Positions 1-8,628 of a stretch of 64,000 bases of DNA are shown one piece after another. Source of the DNA: Thalassococcus sp. S3. Lineage in GTDB: Bacteria; Pseudomonadota; Alphaproteobacteria; Rhodobacterales; Rhodobacteraceae. Numbering within the stretch: position 1 is the stretch's first letter; each line of letters opens with the position of its first letter. The translations under genes and the position numbers were made by a program. The stretch spans positions 4,647,001 to 4,711,000 of the forward strand of contig NZ_CP022303.1 in assembly GCF_004216475.1 (NCBI RefSeq), given 5' to 3'. Below the pieces are notes generated by a model. That model saw only the letters and a list, made by a program, of their open reading frames with translations, searched no databases and was not told where the DNA came from.

Positions 1-1
1 T

Positions 2-673
2 GCCAAGTTAACCGGACCTTTGGGCGACGGACTGTTTCTGGGCCGGCAGGCGACCGAAGTCAGACGGCAGGGCGGCGGGGTCATGGTGACGGATACCACA
101 GGCCAAAGCCGCCAGTTTGATCACGTCATCCTCGCCACCCACAGCGATCAGGCTTTGCAGGTCCTGCAAGACGCCACCGCAGCCGAGGCGTCGGTGCTGT
201 CCAACGTCAGGTATCGCCCGAACACGGTCTATCTGCATCGCGATGCCCGCCTGATGCCGCGTCGGCGCAAGGTTTGGTCGGCCTGGAACTACATGGCATC
301 GGCCCGCGCGGGTGGTGATCGCACCGGCCTCTCTGTCTCTTACTGGATGAACAAGCTCCAGAATATCGACCCCGCCTTTCCTGTCTTCATCACACTGAAC
401 CCGCCGGTTCCACCCGCTCCGGACAAGCTGTTTCTGAAGACCAGCTATGACCATCCGCAGTTTGATGCAGCGGCCCTTGCCGCGCAGCAACGCCTGCCTG
501 AGATACAGGGCTCAGGCCGCATTCACTTTGCCGGGGCGTGGACCGGGTTCGGCTTTCATGAGGATGGGCTTCGGTCGGGCCTGATGGCCGCTGAGGCCCT
601 TGGCGCACGCATACCCTGGCAGGTAGAGGACGGACATTCGCGATGCGCTTATCCCAACCATCTTTCCATTTGA
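2..673 (+). CDS. NAD/FAD-dependent oxidoreductase (flavin amine oxidase-like), 3' part
   Basis: The 5' end lies outside the window; 223 residues are readable from the first complete codon. The segment HVILATHSDQAL (end of the second Rossmann half) and the C-terminal HFAGAWTGFGFHEDGLRSG, which contacts FAD in this superfamily, identify a COG2907-type predicted FAD-binding protein of the amine oxidase class. The substrate is not known. It lies 28 bases upstream of a cyclopropane-fatty-acid synthase on the same strand, a pairing often seen in proteobacteria, so a role in modifying unsaturated or methylated acyl chains of membrane lipids is inferred. The DUF1365 gene that often sits between the two is absent here. 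Family assignment is good; exact reaction unknown. Confidence 0.8.
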   Translation, partial: AKLTGPLGDGLFLGRQATEVRRQGGGVMVTDTTGQSRQFDHVILATHSDQALQVLQDATAAEASVLSNVRYRPNTVYLHRDARLMPRRRKVWSAWNYMASARAGGDRTGLSVSYWMNKLQNIDPAFPVFITLNPPVPPAPDKLFLKTSYDHPQFDAAALAAQQRLPEIQGSGRIHFAGAWTGFGFHEDGLRSGLMAAEALGARIPWQVEDGHSRCAYPNHLSI

Positions 674-701
674 CCCAAGCACTTGATCTGGCGGATCTCT
701 C

Positions 702-1982
702 ATGCAGAACGGTGACGACATGACCCTCATTGACCCGATCCCTCTGCCCGCCCAAGACGCCCAGCTTCTGACCGCGGAAAATCGCAAGGCATTGACCCGG
801 CATCTTCCCGCAATGGTGCGGCAAGCGCTTGGCATTCTGACGACGCTTGAATATGGGACCCTGGATATCGCCCTGCCCGGCGGCGCGTGCTTTCGCATCG
901 AGACATCGACCCCTCAACCGTCGGCGGACATCACGATCCGATCCTACGATTTCATAGCCAAGGCGATCCGTCGCGGCGATATCGGTGTGGCCGAGGGCTT
1001 CATGGACGCGGAGTGGTCTTCAACCGATCTGACCCGCTTCCTCGAACTCTTCTGTTACAACGCGCATCTCATTCACGAGCGGATCGACAGCAATCCCATC
1101 GCGCGGCTTATGCTGCGCTTTCAGCATTGGCTTAATCGCAACACCAAAACCCAGGCCCGCCGAAACATCGCGGCCCATTATGACCTGGGCAATCCCTTCT
1201 ATGAGCTTTGGCTCGATCCTTCGATGACCTACTCGTCCGCCCTTTACCAAACGGGCGCCGAAGATCTTGAAACCGCCCAGCGCGCCAAGTACGCGGCCCT
1301 CGCTGACGCAGTTAGAGTTCAACCTGGCGAACGAGTGCTAGAGATCGGTTGCGGCTGGGGCGGCTTTGCCGCTTACCTCGCCAAAGAGCGTGGGGCGCAA
1401 GTTACCGGCCTGACCATCAGTCAGGAACAGCTGGAGTTCGGGCGAGCCCACATAGAGCGCCTGGGCCTCGCCGGCCTTGTCGATCTACAACTACGGGACT
1501 ACCGGGCAGAAGATGGAAAATACGACCGGATCGTCTCGGTCGAGATGTTCGAGGCGGTGGGAGAGGCATACTGGCCAGACTTTTTCGATATGCTTGCCCG
1601 CTGTCTCAAACCCGGAGGACGCGCAGGGCTGCAGGTTATCACGATCCAGGAGAAGTACTTCGAGCATTACCGACGCGGGACAGATTTCATACAGCACTAC
1701 GTCTTTCCGGGGGGCATGCTGCCAACGCCGACCCACCTTCGTACCCTTGGCCATGAGGCGGGGTTGGACCAAATTTCGGAGCGGGTGTTTGGTGAAAGCT
1801 ATGCCCGCACCCTCAGTGAATGGCGCGCCGCGTTTCTTCAGAACTGGGACGAGATTGCGCCAATGGGCTTTGATGATCGTTTCAAACGCCTCTGGCTTTA
1901 TTACTTTCACTACTGCGAAGCCGGGTTTCGCGCTGGCAATATCGACGTGCGGCAGGTGATCTACGACCACGCGCAAAACTGA
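702..1982 (+). CDS. cfa: Cyclopropane-fatty-acyl-phospholipid synthase family methyltransferase
   Basis: 426 residues. This SAM-dependent enzyme transfers a methyl or methylene group to the double bond of acyl chains in membrane phospholipids. The class I SAM motif VLEIGCGWGGFA follows the family signature YDLGNPFYELWLDPSMTYSS; SVEMFEAVGE and the downstream QHYVFPGG block are also typical. The N-terminal ~120 residues match the usual lipid-binding extension. A second in-frame ATG at 720 would give 420 residues; I kept 702 because both are compatible with the short gap after the flavoprotein gene, with which it probably forms an operon. In relatives, members of this family make methylated (non-cyclopropane) fatty acids that lead to furan fatty acids; sequence alone does not separate these products. 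Confidence 0.93.
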   Translation: MQNGDDMTLIDPIPLPAQDAQLLTAENRKALTRHLPAMVRQALGILTTLEYGTLDIALPGGACFRIETSTPQPSADITIRSYDFIAKAIRRGDIGVAEGFMDAEWSSTDLTRFLELFCYNAHLIHERIDSNPIARLMLRFQHWLNRNTKTQARRNIAAHYDLGNPFYELWLDPSMTYSSALYQTGAEDLETAQRAKYAALADAVRVQPGERVLEIGCGWGGFAAYLAKERGAQVTGLTISQEQLEFGRAHIERLGLAGLVDLQLRDYRAEDGKYDRIVSVEMFEAVGEAYWPDFFDMLARCLKPGGRAGLQVITIQEKYFEHYRRGTDFIQHYVFPGGMLPTPTHLRTLGHEAGLDQISERVFGESYARTLSEWRAAFLQNWDEIAPMGFDDRFKRLWLYYFHYCEAGFRAGNIDVRQVIYDHAQN

Positions 1983-2106
1983 GCCGTATTTGTGCAGGAA
2001 ATCAGTGACTGCGGCCCACGCCCCGCATAGACTTGCCATGCCACCGACCGGACAAGACAGCAGTGACACGCAATAAAGCAAGACCCCAGATGCCCGGGTG
2101 GTCCGC

Positions 2107-4206
2107 ATGATGCGCGCGCCCAGCCTTCGTGTCACCATTCTGACGCTGTTTCTGGTTCTGACCGTGCCCGTTTTCCTGAGCGTTTTCACATATAGCTACT
2201 TCACCAGCAGCAAACTGGTCCGCGACGACACGATCGAACGCATCGCGCTGTATCAGGCGGACGTGGACGAAAGCATCGAAAACTTCTTTCGGGAGGTCGT
2301 CTCAAAGGCAGAAAGCGCCGCGATCGCAGGCTCCCTTCAAGCAGATTTCTATCTGGAACGCAGCGCCATAGACTATCTGACCTCTGTAACGCTCGGCACG
2401 CCGGGCGTGCTCAGCACCTATGTCGGGCTGGAGGCGGATGGCAGTTTTCTTCAGGCGCGGCGGATGCAGACCGGTCAGCGCGTCAATGATCAGGATTTGC
2501 CCCCCGGAAGCGTCTTTGCCCGGCGCTGGATCACGGCGGACGGCACGGGGACGCGGATCGACACCTATGCGTTCGAGGACGCGCAGGGCGAACCGCTTGG
2601 GCAACTCAGCAATGTGACGGCGTACGACCCCCGTCTGCGCATGTGGTACGAGGTCACCCGCGACGGAGGAGAGGTCACGATCTCGGACCCGGACGTCTTT
2701 GCGGCGCTCGGGCTGGTGGGCTTTACCGTGGCAGCGCCGATCTATTGGGACCAAGAACTGGGCGGGATTGCCGCCATCGACCTGACGCTGGACAGCCTGT
2801 CGGCCTACCTTGCCCGGCAAAGCGTCAGCCCCGCCTCCGCCAGTTTCATCCTGGACCAGCGCGGCAATGTACTGGCCAATTCCGACAAGGCCGCCGTCTT
2901 TCCGGACAGCGCGGGTGCGCTGCGCCTGCCTCATATCACCGAATGGCCCGATCCGATTGTCGGGGTTGCCTATGGTCAGCGGCCCCGGGGCGATGAGAAC
3001 GGTGAGCCCTTTCTTCTGCAATATGACGGGCAGGATTATCTGGCATCGCTGAAACCGATCACAACGGTGCAGGACAAGGCCTGGCAGGTCTTCGTCATTG
3101 CCCCGATGGCCGACTTCAACACCGAAATCGCAAGCAACAATCGCCGGATGCTGATGATTGGCATCGGGGCGACGATCTTGCAGATCTTTGTCATCTGGCT
3201 GCTCGCCCAGCGGATCGCCCGCCCTCTCGAAATGCTGGTGCGCGATGTCGAACAGATCCGTGATCTTAGCCCTGATCCGCTGCCTCCGCTCCCCACCGTC
3301 CGGATCCGCGAAATTGCCCTTCTATCGCGCGCGGTGGGCACGCTGGACACCGCCATCCGGTCCTTCGCCTCCTTTGTTCCGGTCGGCCTTGTGCGCCAGC
3401 TTCTGCAATCTGAGCAGAAGCTTGAGATCGGGGGAAACAGCCGCTTCCTTACGGTGTTTTTCTCGGACATCGAGGGGTTTTCAGAACAATCCGAAAACCT
3501 GCCGTCGCGTGAGCTTTTGATGCGGGTGTCGGATTACCTGTCGATCCTGACCGGCGCAGTCAACGATGAGGCCGGCACCATCGACAAGTTCATCGGCGAC
3601 GGCGTGATGGCCTTCTGGGGGGCGCCCACGCTGCTTGAGGATCACGCGAAACGCGCCTGCCTGGCGGCGCTGCGTGTCCAGATCGAGGTAAAGCGCCTTG
3701 GCCAGGATCTCATGGATCGCGGGATGGATCCGCTGAACGTGCGCATCGGCATTCACAGCGATGCCGTTCTTGTCGGCAATATCGGGTCCGCCGACCGGAT
3801 GAGCTATACCGTTCTGGGCGACGGGGTGAATGTGGCCTCGCGGCTGGAGGCCATGAACAAGACCTACGGCACGCGCATCTGCATCAGCCACACGGTCTAT
3901 CGGGAGGCCGGAGAAATCCTGTGCACCCGCCCGATCGGAGACGTGACCATCAAGGGGCGGCGCGGCTCCGTCACCATTTACGAATTGCTGGGCGCCTTCG
4001 AAGCCGGGGCAGAGTTTGAACCCGACGAACAAACCCTCAGCCTTGCCCTGCGCAGCCGGGATGCCTATGCGCGCCGGGCAGCGGGTGATCTTGAGGAGGC
4101 GCAAGTGCTTTATCGTGCCATTCTCGAAGACTTCCCCGACGACGGTGTGGCGCGCGCCGCTCTGGATCAGCTAGAGGACGATTTGGCTTCTTCGAACCGG
4201 ACATAG
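2107..4206 (+). CDS. Membrane-bound class III adenylate cyclase with Cache-type sensor and HAMP
   Basis: About 699 residues from ATG 2107 (an in-frame GTG at 2098 is possible). One membrane segment at roughly 7-29, a large periplasmic region of about 315 residues resembling a Cache sensor, a second membrane segment at about 348-368 ending in RIARP, a HAMP linker, and a class III cyclase domain from about 440 to 610. Catalytic positions are intact: metal aspartates D454 (FSDIEGFS) and D498 (FIGDGVMAFWG), adenine-specifying K494 and T568, and transition-state N575 and R579 (DGVNVASRLE). These residues favour ATP over GTP, so cAMP is the expected product. The C-terminal tail looks helical, possibly TPR-like. 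It likely senses a small external ligand. Two proteins with cNMP-binding domains are encoded nearby. Confidence 0.92.
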   Translation: MMRAPSLRVTILTLFLVLTVPVFLSVFTYSYFTSSKLVRDDTIERIALYQADVDESIENFFREVVSKAESAAIAGSLQADFYLERSAIDYLTSVTLGTPGVLSTYVGLEADGSFLQARRMQTGQRVNDQDLPPGSVFARRWITADGTGTRIDTYAFEDAQGEPLGQLSNVTAYDPRLRMWYEVTRDGGEVTISDPDVFAALGLVGFTVAAPIYWDQELGGIAAIDLTLDSLSAYLARQSVSPASASFILDQRGNVLANSDKAAVFPDSAGALRLPHITEWPDPIVGVAYGQRPRGDENGEPFLLQYDGQDYLASLKPITTVQDKAWQVFVIAPMADFNTEIASNNRRMLMIGIGATILQIFVIWLLAQRIARPLEMLVRDVEQIRDLSPDPLPPLPTVRIREIALLSRAVGTLDTAIRSFASFVPVGLVRQLLQSEQKLEIGGNSRFLTVFFSDIEGFSEQSENLPSRELLMRVSDYLSILTGAVNDEAGTIDKFIGDGVMAFWGAPTLLEDHAKRACLAALRVQIEVKRLGQDLMDRGMDPLNVRIGIHSDAVLVGNIGSADRMSYTVLGDGVNVASRLEAMNKTYGTRICISHTVYREAGEILCTRPIGDVTIKGRRGSVTIYELLGAFEAGAEFEPDEQTLSLALRSRDAYARRAAGDLEEAQVLYRAILEDFPDDGVARAALDQLEDDLASSNRT

Positions 4207-4240
4207 CTAAAAAAGGCGATTTGCTTCAGGTGTGCCGAGG

Positions 4241-4873
4241 CTAGGCATGCGCATCGGCATAGTTCCGTTCGATCATGCGATGGACCCAGCGGCTTGCAAC
4301 CACGATGATCTGCATCAGGATCACGAAAAGCACGATCATCAGCAAAAATAGCACATAGCGCCATGGGGTGTTTCCGATCAATTCTGCCTCGGTCAGCACC
4401 GCGCTCATGGCTTCGTTCACTCCGATAGCCGCCCCGAAACAGGATGCGGACACCAGGACCTGAAAGGCGCGCACCATGTTGGGGATCAGCAAAAGCGCGG
4501 CCCGATGGGCGCCACGGCGCCATTGAAGGATCGCATCGCCGACCTGATCGTAGGCATAAGAGCAGATGTAAGGCAGGCACGCCAGGGTCACGAAAACGAT
4601 GCCGGGATCGTCAAACCAGTCTTCCAGGGCCGAATAATAGGGGCGCATCACACCAGCCAGAAAGAACATCGCGATATAGACAGGCATCGCCCGCAGCACA
4701 TTCATCGACAGATCCGTGATGCGCGGCAGCACGGGCAGGCGCGATTTGTGTATCGCCGCCAGCAAGGCCCCCAGCGCCAAACCAAGGATCAACGCCATGA
4801 ATGCGATCTGAAAGTTGATGATCAGACCTTGCGCAAAGTGCAGAGCGAACCCGTCGGAGAAAGGCAAATTCAT
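4241..4873 (-). CDS. ABC transporter permease, polar amino acid type (HisM family)
   Basis: 210 residues from the ATG at 4873, which follows the stop of the upstream gene by 4 bases; this start was preferred over one 30 bases upstream that would overlap. Several hydrophobic segments and the order of conserved residues (NFQIAFMALILGLALGALLA near the start, LRAMPVYIAMFF, and the loop with GDAILQWRRGAHRAALLL before the last segments) fit a HisM/GlnP-type permease, although the EAA loop is divergent. It should pair with the permease half of the neighbouring fusion protein. No ATP-binding subunit is encoded next to it; the next gene downstream is the cyclase on the other strand. Confidence 0.82.
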   Translation of the reverse strand: MNLPFSDGFALHFAQGLIINFQIAFMALILGLALGALLAAIHKSRLPVLPRITDLSMNVLRAMPVYIAMFFLAGVMRPYYSALEDWFDDPGIVFVTLACLPYICSYAYDQVGDAILQWRRGAHRAALLLIPNMVRAFQVLVSASCFGAAIGVNEAMSAVLTEAELIGNTPWRYVLFLLMIVLFVILMQIIVVASRWVHRMIERNYADAHA

Positions 4874-4877
4874 CGCA

Positions 4878-6479
4878 TCACCCCTCGACCAACGCACGCT
4901 CAAGACCGCGGTTCAGGGCACGGGAAAGCCGAACGACCGCCATCACGACAAGGATGTAAAAGATCAGAAGGATCCAGTAGGTCACGACCTGACTGCGCGA
5001 GAAGGACGCGATGTCATTCAGCGCGTTGGTCAGATCCGCCACACCGACAAAGCTCGCAGCGGCGATGCCGCGTGTTGCGTTGGTCAGAAAGGCTTCGATC
5101 TGCGGGGCTGCGCGCACGATGGCATGCCGCATCCGCTTGCCATCGCTCATCCGGCTGCCCAGGGACCGCCAGGCATCCGCGATCCCCTGACCGGCAAAGG
5201 CACCGTTGACGAGCGCAATCGAAATAATCGCCACGAAAAGCGCAACTGCCGTGGAGTAGAGAAGAATTGCATTCGCCAAGGCCGCGACGAAGACCAGGAT
5301 CAGGATCGGCGGGCTGCCCTGAAACACAACGATCAGCAGATGCAGCGCGCCGCGCAACACACGATTTCGCGCCAGCAGGCCCCAGGCAAAAAGCAGTGCA
5401 ATACCAAGGGTTGCGACCAATACACCCGCCACCGCTATCAACGAAATGATCGCCCCGTTGACCAGCAAATCCCAGGCAAACTGACTGTAAAGCACGCCAA
5501 AGGTCTCGTTCAGCCAGTCCTGAAATCCGGCCACCGCGACTTTCACCGGACCTTCGGCCAAGGTCGTATCCAGCGGTGGCAGCATGCAGGTTGCAGGGGC
5601 TTGCATGCAAAAGGGCTGGTTCCACGTGTCTTGCATGCGCAGCAGAAAGCCAAGCACGATCCCGTGGCTCTCTGCCATCTCAAGGAATGTGCCATCCGCG
5701 TGAAACCGCGCCGAGATCTGATCGAGCACCGAAGCCAACCGTTCGGTACCCTCCAGCCCGACGGCCATGCCCCATGGGATCTCCGACAGGCCCAGCTTGC
5801 GCTCGAACCGCCCACCGAAATCGTCGCTTGCCAAGGCATCGACCATCACGCTGTCATCCTGAACGATCAGCGAACAGGTTCCTGCCTCGAGGTTTTCCAG
5901 CAAGCGCGCGGGCGTGTCGAACAGCATGACGCGGGCCACACGCTCCACCAAAAGCGCGTTGGCGAAGTTGCCGACAGTGGTGCAGACCGTCTTGTCCGAC
6001 ACATCATCCCATGTCGCAATCGGCAAACGCCGATCACCGATGAGGATGGTCTCGCTGGAATAGTAATGCGGTCTGATAAAGCGCGCATTCGCGTCCCGGA
6101 CCGAATTGTGGCCCATCGTTGCAATCACCAGATCAAGGGTCCCGTCCGACAGTGCCGAAATGCGGGTCACCGGGGTGACGGGTACCAACTCCGCTTCGAC
6201 GCCTAAGGTGTCCGCGACCTTGCGGGCCAGATCAATCTCGTATCCCGACCGTTCGCCGCCCCGGTTTTCGGCAAATCGCGGATATCCGCTGCGCACGCCG
6301 ATACGGATCGTGTCGGCACACAGGATCTCTTCCAAGCGATCCTGGTCCGGCTGGGCCTCACAATCTGCCAATCCTTCTACCTGAGCCCTTGCCTCATACA
6401 GCAGCGTCGCCGCGTCTTGTGCCTGGGCAGGTAACGATCCAACAAGCAGAAGCGCGGCAACACTCAGCGCGCGGATCAC
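4878..6479 (-). CDS. Fused amino-acid-type solute-binding protein and ABC permease
   Basis: 533 residues. The GTG at 6479 was chosen because it gives a clean signal peptide (MIRALSVAALLLVGSLPAQAQ) and overlaps the upstream stop as GTGA. Residues ~55-300 form a periplasmic binding domain of the polar amino acid family (SGYPRFAENRGGERSGYEIDLAR, then DLVIATMG). After a linker, residues ~335-533 form a HisM-type permease with several membrane segments and a region near RMRHAIVRAAPQIEA corresponding to the EAA loop. The protein combines capture and half of the channel in one chain. It lies in an operon with a methyltransferase upstream and a second permease downstream. The required ATPase must be encoded elsewhere. 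Substrate unknown. Confidence 0.88.
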   Translation of the reverse strand: MIRALSVAALLLVGSLPAQAQDAATLLYEARAQVEGLADCEAQPDQDRLEEILCADTIRIGVRSGYPRFAENRGGERSGYEIDLARKVADTLGVEAELVPVTPVTRISALSDGTLDLVIATMGHNSVRDANARFIRPHYYSSETILIGDRRLPIATWDDVSDKTVCTTVGNFANALLVERVARVMLFDTPARLLENLEAGTCSLIVQDDSVMVDALASDDFGGRFERKLGLSEIPWGMAVGLEGTERLASVLDQISARFHADGTFLEMAESHGIVLGFLLRMQDTWNQPFCMQAPATCMLPPLDTTLAEGPVKVAVAGFQDWLNETFGVLYSQFAWDLLVNGAIISLIAVAGVLVATLGIALLFAWGLLARNRVLRGALHLLIVVFQGSPPILILVFVAALANAILLYSTAVALFVAIISIALVNGAFAGQGIADAWRSLGSRMSDGKRMRHAIVRAAPQIEAFLTNATRGIAAASFVGVADLTNALNDIASFSRSQVVTYWILLIFYILVVMAVVRLSRALNRGLERALVEG

Positions 6480-7192
6480 TGCAACGCCCCAAAGGGCGCG
6501 CGGCTCACAATCGCAAGGCAGACACGGCCAAAGCAATGTTCTCCGATGCGGAAGATGTCGGGGCTGCGCTGCAGAATTCCGGGCGTCAACGCCGCGACTT
6601 TCTGCGCTGGCAGAGGGACGATGATATCGTGGGATGTCGTCATCCGCAGCCCCGCAGCCGCGATCATTGCCTGGGTTCGGTCAAGGTCGATAAACCGGTT
6701 ATGGGTAAAAACGGCCACTCCGTCCCGCGTCAGATGCTGGTCAAGGCCCGCGATAAACGGATAGAGAACAGCACGACCATCCGGCCCTCCCGCGCCCCAA
6801 GTCGGAAGCCGATGCGGCAGGTGCAGCGCATCGCAGGGAAAATGCGGCAGGTTGGCAAGGATCAAATCAAAGGTCCGGCCCGCAAGCGGCTCCCAGACGG
6901 GGCCTTGCACGTATTCAACACTGTCCGGCCGCGTGTCTATCGATGCGATGCAGTCCCGGGCCGCTTCAAGCCCCAGATCTTCGACATCCGTGACCGTCAG
7001 TCTGCGGGCGCCCAAAAGCGCGGCCTGCGCAGCAATCACTCCGTTTCCCGAGCCGATTTCACAAACACTCCGCCCCCTCACGATCTCTGGTCGGTCGCGC
7101 AAAAAGGACAAGATAAGCGAGGTATATTCACTTGGCTCAAACAGGGGCGTGCGTGTCGCCCTCACGGGCGGCGCAAGTTGGGACTCTGACAT
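6476..7192 (-). CDS. Class I SAM-dependent methyltransferase, HemK-like
   Basis: 238 residues from ATG 7192, which has GGAG nine bases upstream; a GTG 15 bases earlier has no such site. SAM-binding motif I is VCEIGSGNGVIAA (residues 43-55), motif II ends in VTDVED, and the catalytic-loop tetrapeptide is NLPH at 114-117 in place of the usual NPPY. This resembles PrmC/HemK and related N-methyltransferases of protein or nucleic acid substrates, but the N-terminal substrate domain of PrmC is missing, so the target is unknown. Its stop overlaps the start of the binding-protein/permease fusion (GTGA), implying coupled translation; why a methyltransferase should be linked to an amino acid importer is unclear. 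Confidence 0.8.
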   Translation of the reverse strand: MSESQLAPPVRATRTPLFEPSEYTSLILSFLRDRPEIVRGRSVCEIGSGNGVIAAQAALLGARRLTVTDVEDLGLEAARDCIASIDTRPDSVEYVQGPVWEPLAGRTFDLILANLPHFPCDALHLPHRLPTWGAGGPDGRAVLYPFIAGLDQHLTRDGVAVFTHNRFIDLDRTQAMIAAAGLRMTTSHDIIVPLPAQKVAALTPGILQRSPDIFRIGEHCFGRVCLAIVSRAPFGALQ

Positions 7193-7315
7193 GTATTGAC
7201 ACTCCACAGCGACGCCAAAAGCGCCTTTAACCCGCCCATGAGCAGACTATCGCTTACCCGCCGAGCAAGCTAACGAAAAATGGAGTTTGGCCCGGCTTTA
7301 CGACGCAATTTTCGA

Positions 7316-8404
7316 TCAAAGTGCGACGAGAAGTGCAGCCAGAACACCGAACCAGTAGTGAATGACGATCACGCCCCCCAGGTTCTTTTGATAGAGGTAG
7401 GCATAGCCAAACAAAATCCCGGCGAAAAACGTCAGGATCACCGCATCGATCCCAAGGGTGACATGCAGCGAGGCAAAGATGGCGCTGGCCAAAAGAACCG
7501 AACGGTGCCCTTTTTCATCGGCCAGAAACTTCACAAATAGACCCTGAATAAGCCCGCGCGCGCCGATTTCCTGAACAACCGTGTGAAGAAAATACTGCAG
7601 CAGGAACGCGGAGGTGATCTGCACCGGACGCTCTTCAGGGGGCGTGTGCTCCGCGAAAAAGAGCATATAGACGATCACCGGAGAGGTCAGAACCGCGCAA
7701 AACAGAACCGCTTGCCAGATCGACTTGAAAAGCCCGTCGCGCTTGATGCCAAGATCCCGCAGCGGAATTTTGAGGACACGAATGATAAAAATCGACGGGA
7801 TGGCAAAAAGGATCACCGTCTGCCATGAAAAACCCGGATCGTAGACATCTTCGACGTAATCCTCGGCCACCAGGTAAAAGAGCGAGGTTGAGATGATGAA
7901 GATCGCGATGGTGAAGATCAGGAAATAGCCGAACTGATTTTGCAGCGTGCGGGCTTCAAGTTGCGCGCGCATCCCTTTGAGCATCTCGTCACTCAACATG
8001 CGGGCACGGCGGACCACGGTCGTCGCCAGCGTGCCTTTGAGCTCTGTCAGAACGGAGTCATCGTCCAACCGGTCAACGTGAATGCGCAGGATGTGGCTTT
8101 CCGACGTCGCGCGGACCGACGCCGCTCTTCGACCGGAATCAAAGAGGGCCAGCTCTCCGATGCAATCGCCTGCATCTATGTCGTTTAGCTCGATCTCATC
8201 GCCATCCGGCGCCGTCCGAAAGGCTTTTGCCGTGCCCGACAGGATCAGGATCAGGTCTGTATCTGCATCCCCTTCGCGCAGCATCACCTCTCCGGCAGAC
8301 AGGACCGCTTCGGAGGATACAGCCGCCAGCGCGTCCAGAGCTTCGGGAGAGAGAGCCTGAAAAGCCTCCGCGCCAGACAGATGACGATGGATAACTGGTG
8401 TCAT
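7316..8404 (-). CDS. Cyclic-nucleotide-binding domain fused to CPBP intramembrane protease-like protein
   Basis: 362 residues from ATG 8404. Residues 1-~130 are a cNMP-binding domain with the phosphate-binding cassette GELALFDSGRRAASV (E84, R93). After a helical linker, residues ~155-362 hold about eight membrane segments of the CPBP (CAAX protease/bacteriocin-processing) family. The family motifs are partly degenerate: QE-x3-R at 278-283 instead of EE-x3-R, F310-x3-H314 intact, and H349 followed by G353 where Asn or Asp is usual. Activity may be changed or lost. The arrangement suggests a membrane protein whose activity responds to cAMP. It is divergent from the radical SAM gene across 224 bases. 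Confidence 0.85.
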   Translation of the reverse strand: MTPVIHRHLSGAEAFQALSPEALDALAAVSSEAVLSAGEVMLREGDADTDLILILSGTAKAFRTAPDGDEIELNDIDAGDCIGELALFDSGRRAASVRATSESHILRIHVDRLDDDSVLTELKGTLATTVVRRARMLSDEMLKGMRAQLEARTLQNQFGYFLIFTIAIFIISTSLFYLVAEDYVEDVYDPGFSWQTVILFAIPSIFIIRVLKIPLRDLGIKRDGLFKSIWQAVLFCAVLTSPVIVYMLFFAEHTPPEERPVQITSAFLLQYFLHTVVQEIGARGLIQGLFVKFLADEKGHRSVLLASAIFASLHVTLGIDAVILTFFAGILFGYAYLYQKNLGGVIVIHYWFGVLAALLVAL

Positions 8405-8628
8405 GCTGAAGGCCTTTGCACGTGGACTGCTTCGTTGGCGCAGATCTAAGGAGTTTTGCCAATGCCGGGCAATATCGAAGTCCCTAGCACGGCTTGGAAG
8501 ACGCCGCTTGGGCCGGGGTGATGCCGATTGTCCACGATTTCCCCGCCCCGTTGCGGGTTGAACAAAGTCGAGGTCTGCGTCACGGTGATAGGCGGAAATT
8601 CGCGCGTTTGAGACCTGGGGGCTTTGGA

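Noticed and set aside
4505..5209. Long plus-strand open frame of ~234 codons opposite the permease genes
   Set aside because: Arg/Gln/His-rich translation typical of a frame antisense to a high-G+C gene; the minus strand carries clear permease and binding-protein motifs.
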